A DNA stretch of 64,000 nt from Paenibacillus antibioticophila (GTDB lineage: Bacteria > Bacillota > Bacilli > Paenibacillales > Paenibacillaceae). Of the stretch, positions 43,610 to 53,985 are shown in pieces. Every line of letters starts with the position of its first letter. The stretch's first letter is position 1. A model generated the notes under the pieces. That model was not told where the DNA came from. It was given only the letters and a program-made list of their open reading frames with translations, and did not search any database. A program made the position numbers and the translations under genes. The DNA is taken from positions 640,815 through 704,814 of the forward strand of contig NZ_HG005141.1 in the NCBI RefSeq assembly GCF_000455265.1, given 5' to 3'.

Positions 43610-46600
43610 ATGAACAAACTCACCAGCTTCTCCATGAAAAATACAGGCGCCCTGATCATCATGATCCTTATGTTGTTCATCGGGGGCCTGTATTCTACTG
43701 GGCAATTAAAAACAGAGGTGATGCCGGATATTTCCGTTCCCGTTGTCTTTATAACAACGCAATATCCAGGCTCCCCCAGTGATGTCATGGAGCAAGTTAC
43801 CAAGCCCATAGAGAAGAGGATTGCTGGCATGGATGGAGTCACGTCCATTGACTCCACCTCCAGCGACAACTTCTCGACAATTATTGTTTATTTGACCGAA
43901 AACGCTGATCCTGAACAGAAGAAGCTGGATATCGACAGCTTGCTTGAAGAGGTCAGCCTCCCTGATGCTGCTGGAGCCCCGCAAGCAGCTACCTATGGCT
44001 TCGCCTCCATTCCGGCTTATTATCTGGCGCTCTCTGCGGAGAACGGTATGAGTCAAACCGAGCTGGATCAATGGTTCGCCAATGAGATCAAGCCAGGGTT
44101 TGAAGCCATCGATGGCTATGATCATATGGACGAAATCGGGTCGCGAGAGACAACCCTTAGCATCAGCCTGGATGCAGACAAGTTGAATGCCTTTGGACTG
44201 TCTCCCGCTCAGGTATCAGCCCAAATGCGCCAGAATATGACTTCCTTGCCCGCCGGGGCGGTAGAAATTGACGGCAGCCCGCTGATGGCCCGGGTAACAA
44301 GCAATACCAACAGCATATATACGCTGAAGAATATGGACCTGCTCACCCCGCAGGGAACCCGTGTACGGCTAGGTCAGCTCGGCCAAATTGAGTCGATATC
44401 TGAATCGAACTTTGTGGCCCGCCTTAACGGACAACCGGCCATCGGGGTTCAGCTTTATAAGACGAGCGATGCCAATGTCGTGGAATTTGCTGGTGAAATT
44501 AAAGCCCTGATTCAAGAGTGGGAGCAGGAGCTTCCGGACATCCAGTTCAAAACAGTCTACGATGATTCGGTGCAAGTCAGCTCTTCCATTAGCGGTATGG
44601 TACATGAGGGACTGGCTGGCGCGCTGCTCGCCGCATTAATCATTATGCTGTTCTTGCGCAATATCCGCATGACGCTGATTGTATTGGTTTCAATTCCATT
44701 ATCCATTTTGATTACACTGATCGTCATGCATCTTCTGGACATTTCCTTGAACATTCTGACACTGGGCGGTATGTTCATTGCAATCGGCCGGGTCGTAGAC
44801 GATAGTATCGTGGTTATCGAAAATATATATTCCCACCTGCAAAAGGCGCAGGAGCGAGATGAATCCGTAATCAAGCTGGCTACACGCGAAGTTGGAGCAG
44901 CCATTACTTCCTCTACGCTGACTACTGTCGGTGTATTTGCTCCGCTGGGGATGATCAGCGGCATGGTTGGCCAGCTGTTTCAGCCGTTTGCCATCACCTT
45001 GTCCACCGCTATGCTGTCCTCCCTGCTCGTGGCCCTGACTGTAATTCCCATGCTGGCCAAACTGATGGTTCTGCGCGGAGCGACAATCAAACATGCCGAA
45101 AACAACGGAGGACGCTTGTCGGCGACTTACCGCAGGGTTCTGGAGTGGTCGCTGCACCACCGGATCAAAACCTTGCTGGCAGCGGGTTTTCTGTTTATTG
45201 CGTCGATTATCGGCACAATACCGTTCCTATCGGTTACCTTGATTCCAGAGGAAGAACCCCCACGGGCTTTTTACTATGTTGTTAAAATGCCTTATGAAAC
45301 CTCGCTGGACACAATGAATGTCAAGGTGAAGAATCTGGAAGACATCCTGCAAGAAGCCAGGGATGCCAGTGGAGAACCGCAATTTACGTTTATTGAATCA
45401 CTCATCGGGTATAACAATTCATCCGATCCGGTTCCTTACCGCGCGCAGATCTTCACCGAGGTTCGCGAAGGCAGTAAGGTGAAGGAAGTCCAGGAAGACT
45501 ATAAAGCGATTCTGCTCGCTGAGTTGCCTGAAGAGGCCGAGCTTGACGTAAGATCGCTGGAAAGCGGAGGAGGAACCTCAGACTTTGCGTACTCGCTGAA
45601 AGGGGACGACCTGAACCAGTTAACGGAGGCTGCTGCTTTATTAACAGAGAAGCTGCAGGAATTCCCCGAACTGACCGAGGTTACGGACTCGTTAAGCGAT
45701 GCCAAACAAGAACTGGAAATAGAAGTTGACCAGGATAAAGCTTGGCGATACGGGCTAAGCGCCTCAAGTGTACAGCAAATGGTTGGCAGTTGGCTGATGA
45801 AGGATAAAATCGGCGAGCTGAAGCTGGATAACACGCTTTATACGACGACGGTGGAGTTGGAGAAAACCGGACTGGACACCTTGTCTAAGCTTGGTGATAT
45901 CCCTTTCCCATCGACAAATGGGTCGATCGTATATTTGAAAGAAATAGCGAGCTTGAATATCATCGATGCAGCTTCCAGCATTCAGCGCAATAATCAGGAA
46001 CAAGTCGTGACCATTTCGGCCAAGATTGACAGTAAGAACAAAGGCGGGATCAGTTCACAGGTTGCTGCCGCTCTGGATCAAGTGCCGCTTCCAGACGGTG
46101 TATCCCGAGAACTTGGCGGGGTCAATGAGGATATTATGGAGAGCTTCTCTCAATTATTTGTAGCGATGGCAGCCTCCGTATTTATCGTTTACTTGATCAT
46201 GGTCATCTCCTTCGGCAATACGAGCGCTCCTTTCGTCATTCTGTTCTCGCTGCCGCTGGCTGTCATCGGCGGGCTTATCGGATTGCTCGTCACCGGCGAA
46301 TCTATCAGTATTACTTCATTAATCGGCTTCATGATGCTGATCGGGATTGTCGTCACCAATGCCATTCTCTTGATCGACCGGACGCAGCAGTTGCGCGAGG
46401 ACGGATACACCGTTCGGCATGCGCTGATTGAAGCCGGGGGGCTACGCCTGCGGCCGATTATCATGACCGCTGTTGTGACCATGGTCGCCATGCTGCCGCT
46501 CGCCCTCGGTCTAACCGAAGGGGGCGCGATTATTTCCAAGGGAATGGCTGTTGTCGTTATCGGCGGGCTGGTCTCATCAACGCTGCTGACGCTGGTTGTT

Positions 46601-46720
46601 GTTCCTGTCATTTATGAAATCATCGAGGCAACTAAACAATCGATTGGGCGCTTGTTCCACAGAAATCGGGATACCGCATCAATCGCTAACAACGAGGAGG
46701 GATTGACCGCCGATGAATAG
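43610..46720 (+). CDS. RND-family efflux transporter (AcrB/SwrC-like)
   Basis: 1036 aa, the full RND length: twelve membrane helices, the first at MKNTGALIIMILMLFIGGLY, and two large outward domains. The proton-relay helix carries the family motif FIAIGRVVDDSIVVIEN. In Gram-positives such pumps (SwrC/YerP in Bacillus) export surfactants or drugs. AGGAGG 6 nt before the ATG. It overlaps the adaptor gene by 8 bases, so they are translated together. Confidence 0.92.
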   Translation: MNKLTSFSMKNTGALIIMILMLFIGGLYSTGQLKTEVMPDISVPVVFITTQYPGSPSDVMEQVTKPIEKRIAGMDGVTSIDSTSSDNFSTIIVYLTENADPEQKKLDIDSLLEEVSLPDAAGAPQAATYGFASIPAYYLALSAENGMSQTELDQWFANEIKPGFEAIDGYDHMDEIGSRETTLSISLDADKLNAFGLSPAQVSAQMRQNMTSLPAGAVEIDGSPLMARVTSNTNSIYTLKNMDLLTPQGTRVRLGQLGQIESISESNFVARLNGQPAIGVQLYKTSDANVVEFAGEIKALIQEWEQELPDIQFKTVYDDSVQVSSSISGMVHEGLAGALLAALIIMLFLRNIRMTLIVLVSIPLSILITLIVMHLLDISLNILTLGGMFIAIGRVVDDSIVVIENIYSHLQKAQERDESVIKLATREVGAAITSSTLTTVGVFAPLGMISGMVGQLFQPFAITLSTAMLSSLLVALTVIPMLAKLMVLRGATIKHAENNGGRLSATYRRVLEWSLHHRIKTLLAAGFLFIASIIGTIPFLSVTLIPEEEPPRAFYYVVKMPYETSLDTMNVKVKNLEDILQEARDASGEPQFTFIESLIGYNNSSDPVPYRAQIFTEVREGSKVKEVQEDYKAILLAELPEEAELDVRSLESGGGTSDFAYSLKGDDLNQLTEAAALLTEKLQEFPELTEVTDSLSDAKQELEIEVDQDKAWRYGLSASSVQQMVGSWLMKDKIGELKLDNTLYTTTVELEKTGLDTLSKLGDIPFPSTNGSIVYLKEIASLNIIDAASSIQRNNQEQVVTISAKIDSKNKGGISSQVAAALDQVPLPDGVSRELGGVNEDIMESFSQLFVAMAASVFIVYLIMVISFGNTSAPFVILFSLPLAVIGGLIGLLVTGESISITSLIGFMMLIGIVVTNAILLIDRTQQLREDGYTVRHALIEAGGLRLRPIIMTAVVTMVAMLPLALGLTEGGAIISKGMAVVVIGGLVSSTLLTLVVVPVIYEIIEATKQSIGRLFHRNRDTASIANNEEGLTADE

Positions 46721-47765
46721 AACCAAGTGGAATAAACTCGCCATAGGATGTGTCTTGCTGGCTCTTGGGTCCATCGCCATAGCGGGATGCACCCAATCGG
46801 AGAGTCCTGAAACAGAAGCTCAGCAGATCGTGCAAACGCCGTCCGTGAAGATCAGCCAAGCTGATGTAAGAAGTATCGGGGAACCCCAGGAGACGATTGC
46901 CCTGGTCATCTCCTCAGAAGAGCGGGATATTGTCGTTAAAGCTAGCGGCGAAGTGCTGAAATCGTTAAAAAAGCGGGGCGATCAGATAACGAAGGGTGAA
47001 TTACTGTTTGAGCTGGACCCCACTGACGTAAAGCTGCAGCAGCAGAAGGCCCAGATTGCGCTGCGCACAGCACAACAAAGCTTGAAAGACGCCCATTTTG
47101 CTAACCAGAACGATCCCGAGGCCTTACAGCCGTTAAAGGATCAAATTCAACTGGCCCAAATTGATATGCAACAACTGGAGCGTACGCTAGAGAACTATAA
47201 GGTCACCGCCCCTATTAGCGGGGTCCTGACCGACTTCTCAGTGGAATCGGGCATGACAGTCAGTCAAGGGATTGTCGGGAAGATTCAGCAAATCAACCCG
47301 ATCAAGCTGACGGCAAGCATCACCGAAGAGAACCGCAAACTGATCGAGGGCAAAGAAGAATTGTCATTTTATGCTCCCGACATGCCAGGACAGCTGTATA
47401 CGGGCAAGATCGTCTATCTCGCTGACATTATGGACACCCAGTTGCGGACCTATACACTGGAATTGCAGAGCGATAATGCAAAGCTGGCGTTGAAACCGGG
47501 AACCAAGGTTCAACTGCGGCTTACTGATGAAGTGGAGCAAGAGGTGCTTACCATCCCGACCACCGCAATCATTCGGGAAGAGAGCAATACCTTCGTCTTC
47601 ACCTTCGCCGACGGCAAGGTGGAGAAACGGCAGGTACAATTGGGCCGCCTGAACGGAATGTACCAGGAGGTCACCGATGGCTTGAAGCAAGAGGAACAGG
47701 TGGTTGTCTCGGGACAACATCAACTGAAGGATCAACAGGCTGTGAACGCCGTGCCTGCGAAATAA
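46713..47765 (+). CDS. RND periplasmic-adaptor-like lipoprotein (HlyD family)
   Basis: 350 aa. A lipoprotein signal ends in the lipobox AIAGC. The membrane-fusion parts follow: a lipoyl/barrel-sandwich half (VKASGEVLKSLKKRGDQITK), a helical hairpin (about 110-150), the second lipoyl half (YKVTAPISGVLTDFSVESG) and beta-barrel strands. In a one-membrane cell it would be anchored outside and work with the RND pump, with no outer-membrane channel. The start overlaps the pump gene end (ATGAATAG). Confidence 0.9.
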   Translation: MNRTKWNKLAIGCVLLALGSIAIAGCTQSESPETEAQQIVQTPSVKISQADVRSIGEPQETIALVISSEERDIVVKASGEVLKSLKKRGDQITKGELLFELDPTDVKLQQQKAQIALRTAQQSLKDAHFANQNDPEALQPLKDQIQLAQIDMQQLERTLENYKVTAPISGVLTDFSVESGMTVSQGIVGKIQQINPIKLTASITEENRKLIEGKEELSFYAPDMPGQLYTGKIVYLADIMDTQLRTYTLELQSDNAKLALKPGTKVQLRLTDEVEQEVLTIPTTAIIREESNTFVFTFADGKVEKRQVQLGRLNGMYQEVTDGLKQEEQVVVSGQHQLKDQQAVNAVPAK

Positions 47766-47786
47766 GCACAACGCTGCCGTTCATAC

Positions 47787-47839
47787 AAAAAACTGGCCCG
47801 AGCTCCCCGTCCTTTTCACGGACGCGGGGGCTCGGGCCA
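47787..47839 (-). terminator. Strong terminator between the convergent adaptor and M23 genes
   Basis: The stem TGGCCCGAGC..CCCCG with CGGGG..GCTCGGGCCA is followed on the minus strand by TTTTTT. It probably ends the peptidase transcript and may also stop the convergent adaptor transcript. Confidence 0.85.
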
Positions 47840-47858
47840 GGTGCTATCTGCCTATTGA

Positions 47859-49442
47859 TTACAAGTATTTCAACGGGTTCTGAACACTGCCATCCTTATG
47901 GATTTCAAAATGCAGATGCGTACCCGTCGAGCGTCCCGTATTGCCCATGACGCCCAGCTTGGTGCCCTTCTCCACGATCTGCCCCTTCTTGACCGAGATT
48001 TTGCTCAAATGGCCGTACAGGGTCTGATACCCGTTCTGATGATCGACAATAATGCAATTGCCGTATCCGGACTTCGTGCCGGCAAAGGTAACAATCCCAT
48101 CATCGGCGGATAGAATGTTCTTGTTCGAGGAGACAAGATCAATGCCTTTATGCGTCCTGCCCCAGCGCTTGCCGTAGCTGCTCGTCAGCTTCGCCCCGGA
48201 CACCGGCCAGGAAAAATCACCCGTACCGATTCCCCGAACAATCTTCGTACCGGCCAGAACAACCTTCGGCTTCGATTCCTTGATCACCTCTTGGCCCAGC
48301 CATTCCTCTTCGACGACTTCCCCGTTTTCCTTCGTCACACGATACTTCATCGTCTTAAGCCCGCTCGCGCCTAGCGACAGTACCTTTGTCTCGCCTTCAC
48401 GCATCTCATCGCTCTTCTGGATGATGACCTGCGGCTCGGTTACCAGCTGCTCAGAGACTCGCTCTACCGTAGTAACCGTAAGCGCCGGTTGTACCGCCTG
48501 GATCTGAAGCTCTGTGCCGATTTGAAGCGTACGCTCCTTTATCCCGGGATTGCGGTTGAACAGCTCCTGCTGTTTTACTCCGTATTTTGCTGCAATCGAA
48601 GAAATCGTATCTCCCTCGCGCACCTCGTACGTAATCGCAGCTTCGTCGCCCTCTAAAATTTTTGCTACCACATCACTGGCCGCCATCACTTTATTGGGAG
48701 CGGTATCCACATCCTGGACATCCACTTGCTCCTTGATGGAGACCTTCTCCAGCGCATTGTCCGGGTCCTCTGTTGCCCCGGTATCTGCGGCAGCATTTGA
48801 TAAGGCCGCACTATTGCCGCCCGTCTTGGCCACCTTACTTACGAACGCAGGAACAGAGGCCCTTTTCAGCTCGGGAGCATACTTGGTCTTAATCTGCTCT
48901 AGAATCTGATCAGCGGTCTCTTGGTCCTTAACAATGGCAATCGTCTTGCCGTCCACCTTCAGTTCAACACCCTTGGCATAGCCGGTAAGCATGCCATAGA
49001 GCTTGTCCAGCGTCTCTTCGCTGTTGACCTCAGCCTTATAAGCCTGATCCGGAACCGCCTTGATGCCCTCCGTATGTACGGCCATCTCCACTTCCGGATA
49101 TTTCTCGCTGTATTCCTCTTGCTTCTCCTGGAACAACGCCTGAAGCTGCTGCTCCTCTTCTATAGTCCCTATTTCTTGTTCTCCGACGTATACACGGTAA
49201 AAAGCTACCGTATGTGCTTCCACATATTCTACTGTTGCAAAATAACCCCCGCCGCCCAGTACAAAAACGGCAACCGCACTGATTGCAATCGTCCGAAGCT
49301 TGGGAGTCATGTTCAAGCGTCTTGTCAGTTCTGATATCGGTCTGAACTTGCTTTGTTGGCTGTCCGGGTGGCTTTGATTATTTTGATCGGTGTCTTTATC
49401 CTTGCGCCATAGCTGCCAGCGCATCCCCCTGAAACCTTTCAT
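47859..49442 (-). CDS. M23 peptidase with LysM and G5 domains
   Basis: 527 aa. Cytoplasmic basic start, one membrane helix (TIAISAVAVFVLGGGGYFA), then an extracellular part: LysM (YEVREGDTISSIAAKYGV), G5 (from about VERVSEQLVTEPQ to LAGTK) and a carboxy-terminal LytM/M23 domain with zinc ligands in RTHKGIDL and THLHFEIH. It should cut peptidoglycan cross-links or activate hydrolases. Located between walRK and purA; genes of this type are often WalR targets, but I see no clean WalR box here. AAAGGAG before the ATG. Confidence 0.9.
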   Translation of the reverse strand: MKGFRGMRWQLWRKDKDTDQNNQSHPDSQQSKFRPISELTRRLNMTPKLRTIAISAVAVFVLGGGGYFATVEYVEAHTVAFYRVYVGEQEIGTIEEEQQLQALFQEKQEEYSEKYPEVEMAVHTEGIKAVPDQAYKAEVNSEETLDKLYGMLTGYAKGVELKVDGKTIAIVKDQETADQILEQIKTKYAPELKRASVPAFVSKVAKTGGNSAALSNAAADTGATEDPDNALEKVSIKEQVDVQDVDTAPNKVMAASDVVAKILEGDEAAITYEVREGDTISSIAAKYGVKQQELFNRNPGIKERTLQIGTELQIQAVQPALTVTTVERVSEQLVTEPQVIIQKSDEMREGETKVLSLGASGLKTMKYRVTKENGEVVEEEWLGQEVIKESKPKVVLAGTKIVRGIGTGDFSWPVSGAKLTSSYGKRWGRTHKGIDLVSSNKNILSADDGIVTFAGTKSGYGNCIIVDHQNGYQTLYGHLSKISVKKGQIVEKGTKLGVMGNTGRSTGTHLHFEIHKDGSVQNPLKYL

Positions 49443-49556
49443 TGCTGTTCTCCTTTACAATTCAACTGAAATCGACATGAAATGATGTCAAATTTTTAAC
49501 CTTTTATGATCCTTGTTAAGAGTAACACAGTCAGCTTTAACATTTCAACTCATGCC

Positions 49557-49600
49557 AAAAAGGCCGGAAGCCTTTATTATACTTAGGCCCCCGGCTTTTT
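49557..49600 (-). terminator. Terminator of the gene at 49651
   Basis: AAAAAGCCGGGGGCC pairs with GGCTTCCGGCC and is followed by TTTTT on the minus strand. Confidence 0.75.
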
Positions 49601-49650
49601 ATGCAAATTCTTCCGTTGATTCTTTATTTACAATCCTGTGAATGTGAACG

Positions 49651-50319
49651 CTATTTTTTTAATAAATTCAAGATTTTGGCATACTCTTCTTTACTTAAAT
49701 GCTTGGACAGGATCTGTTCGATCTCGATCATTTCCGTCTCCGTTAATCCCCCTTCGATCAGCTCGCTCATTCTCAGCATTTCCTCCTGAGGAAGCTTGCT
49801 CATCAAGGTGGCAAATACCTCTTCCTTCTCACTGTCGCTTAGCTCGTCCTTCTTCGCGAGCAGATCGTCCGGGCTTACCAATACCTGCTGGTCTTGTCCC
49901 GCACCTGCTGCCTCCCCTGCAATGCCGCCCATGACCGGGACGGAGCCCTCTGGAGCCTCCTCCTCTGCCTCGCCCTCCACCGGCGAGCTGTCGGTATCCC
50001 TGTTTTCCTCTTGATTCTCCGAGGTGCTGTCCTCTCCCAAGCGGTCTGTTCCCGAAGCTCCTGCCGCATCCAGCCCTGTCTGTCCGTTACTGTCCGGTGC
50101 GGGTTGATCCTTCGGATCAGGAGCACCCTGCGAGCCGAATCCCAGCATTCCCTTCATCATACTGCCCAGGCTTGGCGCCTGGCCGGCTATAGGCAGATTA
50201 TAGCTGCCAAGCAGCGTTTGAATGTACGTATTTACCACATACCCCGCCGTGAGCACGGTCAGCAGTGTGACCATAACCACAACCAGCCCCAGTCTTGCGA
50301 ATTTAAGCAACCATTTCAC
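49651..50319 (-). CDS. Membrane-anchored acidic protein of unknown function
   Basis: 222 aa. One amino-terminal membrane helix (LGLVVVMVTLLTVLTAGYVV), then about 80 residues of Asp/Glu/Ser/Gly-rich, probably disordered linker (including VEGEAEEEAPEGS), and a helical carboxy-terminal domain of 75 residues rich in Leu and Glu (KLPQEEMLRMSELIEGGL). No known family recognised. GGAGG before the ATG. It sits between the M23 peptidase and purA, on the same strand as both. Confidence 0.7.
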   Translation of the reverse strand: MKWLLKFARLGLVVVMVTLLTVLTAGYVVNTYIQTLLGSYNLPIAGQAPSLGSMMKGMLGFGSQGAPDPKDQPAPDSNGQTGLDAAGASGTDRLGEDSTSENQEENRDTDSSPVEGEAEEEAPEGSVPVMGGIAGEAAGAGQDQQVLVSPDDLLAKKDELSDSEKEEVFATLMSKLPQEEMLRMSELIEGGLTETEMIEIEQILSKHLSKEEYAKILNLLKK

Positions 50320-50361
50320 TAACTTTCCTCCTTCTGCAATCCCGCCGTCAGCCGGTTCATT

Positions 50362-50399
50362 CTAGCTTCCAAGCATCCGCTGGATAGAACGGAAGCTAG
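50362..50399. other. Inverted repeat between the acidic protein gene and purA
   Basis: CTAGCTTCC and GGAAGCTAG are 20 bp apart, in the 308-bp gap between purA and the next gene. No T-run follows, so it is not an obvious terminator. Confidence 0.4.
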
Positions 50400-50558
50400 T
50401 GATTCGGCTGCGCATCTGTCTACTCTATTTCCAGTATGGACGGCAAAGTGGAGATATAACCTCCCCTAAGAGCAAATGAGCAGGCTAGTCAGAAAGATAG
50501 ACTCTTTCTACTACTTCTCCCATCCGACTACGAGCAGAGCAGATTTGTGAAATACAGC

Positions 50559-50612
50559 AAAAAGGCCGCTTCCTGCATACCGTAGAAAATAACGGTTCAC
50601 AGGAAGCGGCCT
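50559..50612 (-). terminator. Terminator of purA
   Basis: Perfect 13-bp arms AGGCCGCTTCCTG / CAGGAAGCGGCCT with a 24-nt loop; followed on the minus strand by TTTTTGC. It lies 16 bases after the purA stop. Confidence 0.88.
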
Positions 50613-50627
50613 ATGATGGTTACTTTA

Positions 50628-52037
<1,410 letters not shown>

Positions 52038-52066
52038 TTAATTTAGCGCATCAAAGCAGCAATACC

Positions 52067-52095
52067 AGTTTACCAGTCTCCATTTTTAAAGTCAA
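52067..52095 (-). promoter_or_regulatory. purA promoter
   Basis: Minus strand: -35 TTGACT (52095-52090), 17-bp spacer, -10 TAAACT (52072-52067). It implies an untranslated leader of about 145 bases. The PurBox pair lies just upstream of the -35. Confidence 0.75.
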
Positions 52096-52099
52096 ATTA

Positions 52100-52143
52100 A
52101 AAAACGAACAATCACCCACTGGCGTGAATGATTGTTCGGAAAT
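52100..52143. promoter_or_regulatory. PurR operator (paired PurBoxes) also able to end the dnaB transcript
   Basis: Minus-strand box ATTTCCGAACAAT (52143-52131) fits AWWWCCGAACWWT fully; the opposite box AAAAACGAACAAT (52100-52112) differs at one place. They face each other 18 bp apart, directly upstream of the purA -35. The same repeat followed by TTTTTT on the minus strand can also form a terminator hairpin for the helicase gene. Confidence 0.75.
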
Positions 52144-52178
52144 TAAGGGATAAATATCGATTTGTTCGGAAAAATAGA

Positions 52179-53540
52179 CTATCCGGCGAAAGCATCGCTA
52201 TGTGCCCGCTCATAATTGGCAAATTTATTGAAGTTCTTCAGGAAGACCAGCTCTACGGTACCTACCGGACCATTCCGCTGCTTGGCGATAATGATCTCGA
52301 TAATGTTCTTCTTCTCGGTCTCCTGGTTATAATAATCGTCCCGGTACAGGAAGGCAACGATATCGGCATCCTGCTCGATCGAACCGGATTCCCGCAGGTC
52401 AGACATCATCGGACGCTTGTCCTGCCGCTGCTCCACGCCCCGGCTGAGCTGGGACAAGGCGATAACCGGCACTTCCAGCTCACGGGCAATCTGCTTGAGC
52501 GTCCGGGATATTTCCGAGACCTCCTGCTGACGGTTCTCGCCGGGCTTGCCGCGGCCGTGAATGAGCTGAAGGTAGTCGATCACGATCATGCCTAGCCCCT
52601 TCTCCTTCTTAAGCCGTCTGCACTTGGCCCGAATATCGGCCACGGTGACACCGGGTGTATCGTCAATGTAAATCTCCGCTTCGGACAAGGCCGCGATGCC
52701 CATCGTCAGCTTGGACCAATCATCATCGTTCTTGAAATCACCGGTCCGCATCACGCCTGCGTCCAGATTGGCCTCGGCGCAGATCATCCGCTGTACCAGC
52801 TGGGGCGCCGACATTTCCAGACTGAAGATCGCCACGGTCTCTTTGGCACGCACCGCAACGTTCTGCGCGATATTCAGCGCAAAGGCGGTCTTACCCACGG
52901 ATGGCCGGGCGGCTACGATAATCAGGTCATTCCGCTGAAAGCCGGACGTCATTTTGTCCAGATCGACGAACCCCGACGGAATGCCGGTGGTGTTCCCTTT
53001 GTTCTGGTGAAGCTGCTCGACCCGGTCGAACACCTCCATCAATACATCGCGTATGGCAATAAAGCCGCTGCCGGAGCGGCGGTTGGAGATCTCCAGAATC
53101 CGGCGCTCGGCATCGCTGAGCATACCGGAGACGTCCTCGCCTCCCGTGTAGCCGTCGCTGACAATCTGTGTTGCTGTACGAATCAAGCGCCGGAGCATCG
53201 ATTTCTCTTCGATGATTCGGGCATAGTAATCCACGTTTGCCGCAGTCGGAACAGCATGTGCAAGCTTGGCCAAATAACTGACCCCGCCCGTCTCCTCCAG
53301 CTCGCCGCGATCCTGCAGACGAGAGGTCAGCGTGACCAGATCAATCGGCTGCCCTTCCTCCCCCAGCTGCACCATCGCTTCATAAATGAGCTGGTGAGGC
53401 TTATCGTAGAAATCCTCGGTACGAACCCGCTCCATGGCCGTAATAAGCGCTTCGGATTGAAGCAGGATCGCGCCAAGCACCGCTTGTTCTGCTTCCAGAT
53501 TCTGCGGAGGGATGCGGTCGTAATAAGGATCTACGCTCAT
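52179..53540 (-). CDS. dnaB: Replicative DNA helicase (DnaB type, DnaC of Bacillus)
   Basis: 453 aa, ring helicase that unwinds DNA at the fork. The amino-terminal DnaB domain starts IPPQNLEAEQAVLGAILLQ; Walker A is VAARPSVGKTAFALNIA; Walker B IVIDYLQLIHG; the arginine-rich loop DLRESGSIEQDADI follows. The ATG has GGAGG; rplI ends one base before. The order rplI-dnaB-purA is conserved near the origin. Confidence 0.96.
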   Translation of the reverse strand: MSVDPYYDRIPPQNLEAEQAVLGAILLQSEALITAMERVRTEDFYDKPHQLIYEAMVQLGEEGQPIDLVTLTSRLQDRGELEETGGVSYLAKLAHAVPTAANVDYYARIIEEKSMLRRLIRTATQIVSDGYTGGEDVSGMLSDAERRILEISNRRSGSGFIAIRDVLMEVFDRVEQLHQNKGNTTGIPSGFVDLDKMTSGFQRNDLIIVAARPSVGKTAFALNIAQNVAVRAKETVAIFSLEMSAPQLVQRMICAEANLDAGVMRTGDFKNDDDWSKLTMGIAALSEAEIYIDDTPGVTVADIRAKCRRLKKEKGLGMIVIDYLQLIHGRGKPGENRQQEVSEISRTLKQIARELEVPVIALSQLSRGVEQRQDKRPMMSDLRESGSIEQDADIVAFLYRDDYYNQETEKKNIIEIIIAKQRNGPVGTVELVFLKNFNKFANYERAHSDAFAG

Positions 53541-53541
53541 C

Positions 53542-53985
53542 TTATTCCTCCGTGACCTGAACCTTGACCGTCGATTTCACTTCCGGATGAAGCTTAACCG
53601 GTACTTGAGTAACGCCAAGCGAACGAATCGGATCGTGCATTTCAATCTTCCGTTTATCGATTTTGACACCGGCCTTTTCGAGCGCTTCCGCCACTTGCTT
53701 GCTCGTAATCGCTCCGAACAGGCGGCCGCCCTCTCCAGCCTTCGCCTTCAAGGTTACCGTCATCTCTTCCAGCTTCTTGCCCAACTCCGCTGCTTCTTCC
53801 TTCTCGCGCTCCTTGCGCTTGGCCTCTGCGGCGGTCTGGTTCTCCAGTGTCTTCACGTTGCCATCGGTAGCCGGACGAACCAGCCCGCGCGGGATCAGGA
53901 AGTTCTGTGCGTAGCCCTCCGATACCTCCTTGATCTCACCCTTCTTGCCTTGTCCTTTAACATCCTTCAAAAAGATAACCTTCAT
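53542..53985 (-). CDS. rplI: Ribosomal protein L9
   Basis: 147 aa. Amino-terminal rRNA-binding domain [20 protein letters not shown] with the conserved [13 protein letters not shown], a long connecting helix ([20 protein letters not shown]) and the carboxy-terminal domain ([14 protein letters not shown]). The ATG overlaps the gdpP stop by four bases. Confidence 0.96.
   Translation of the reverse strand: MKVIFLKDVKGQGKKGEIKEVSEGYAQNFLIPRGLVRPATDGNVKTLENQTAAEAKRKEREKEEAAELGKKLEEMTVTLKAKAGEGGRLFGAITSKQVAEALEKAGVKIDKRKIEMHDPIRSLGVTQVPVKLHPEVKSTVKVQVTEE

Noticed and set aside
49443-49560. WalR-like TGTTAA...TGTTAC upstream of the M23 gene
   Set aside because: The two half sites are nine bases apart instead of five, so it does not fit the WalR box as I know it.
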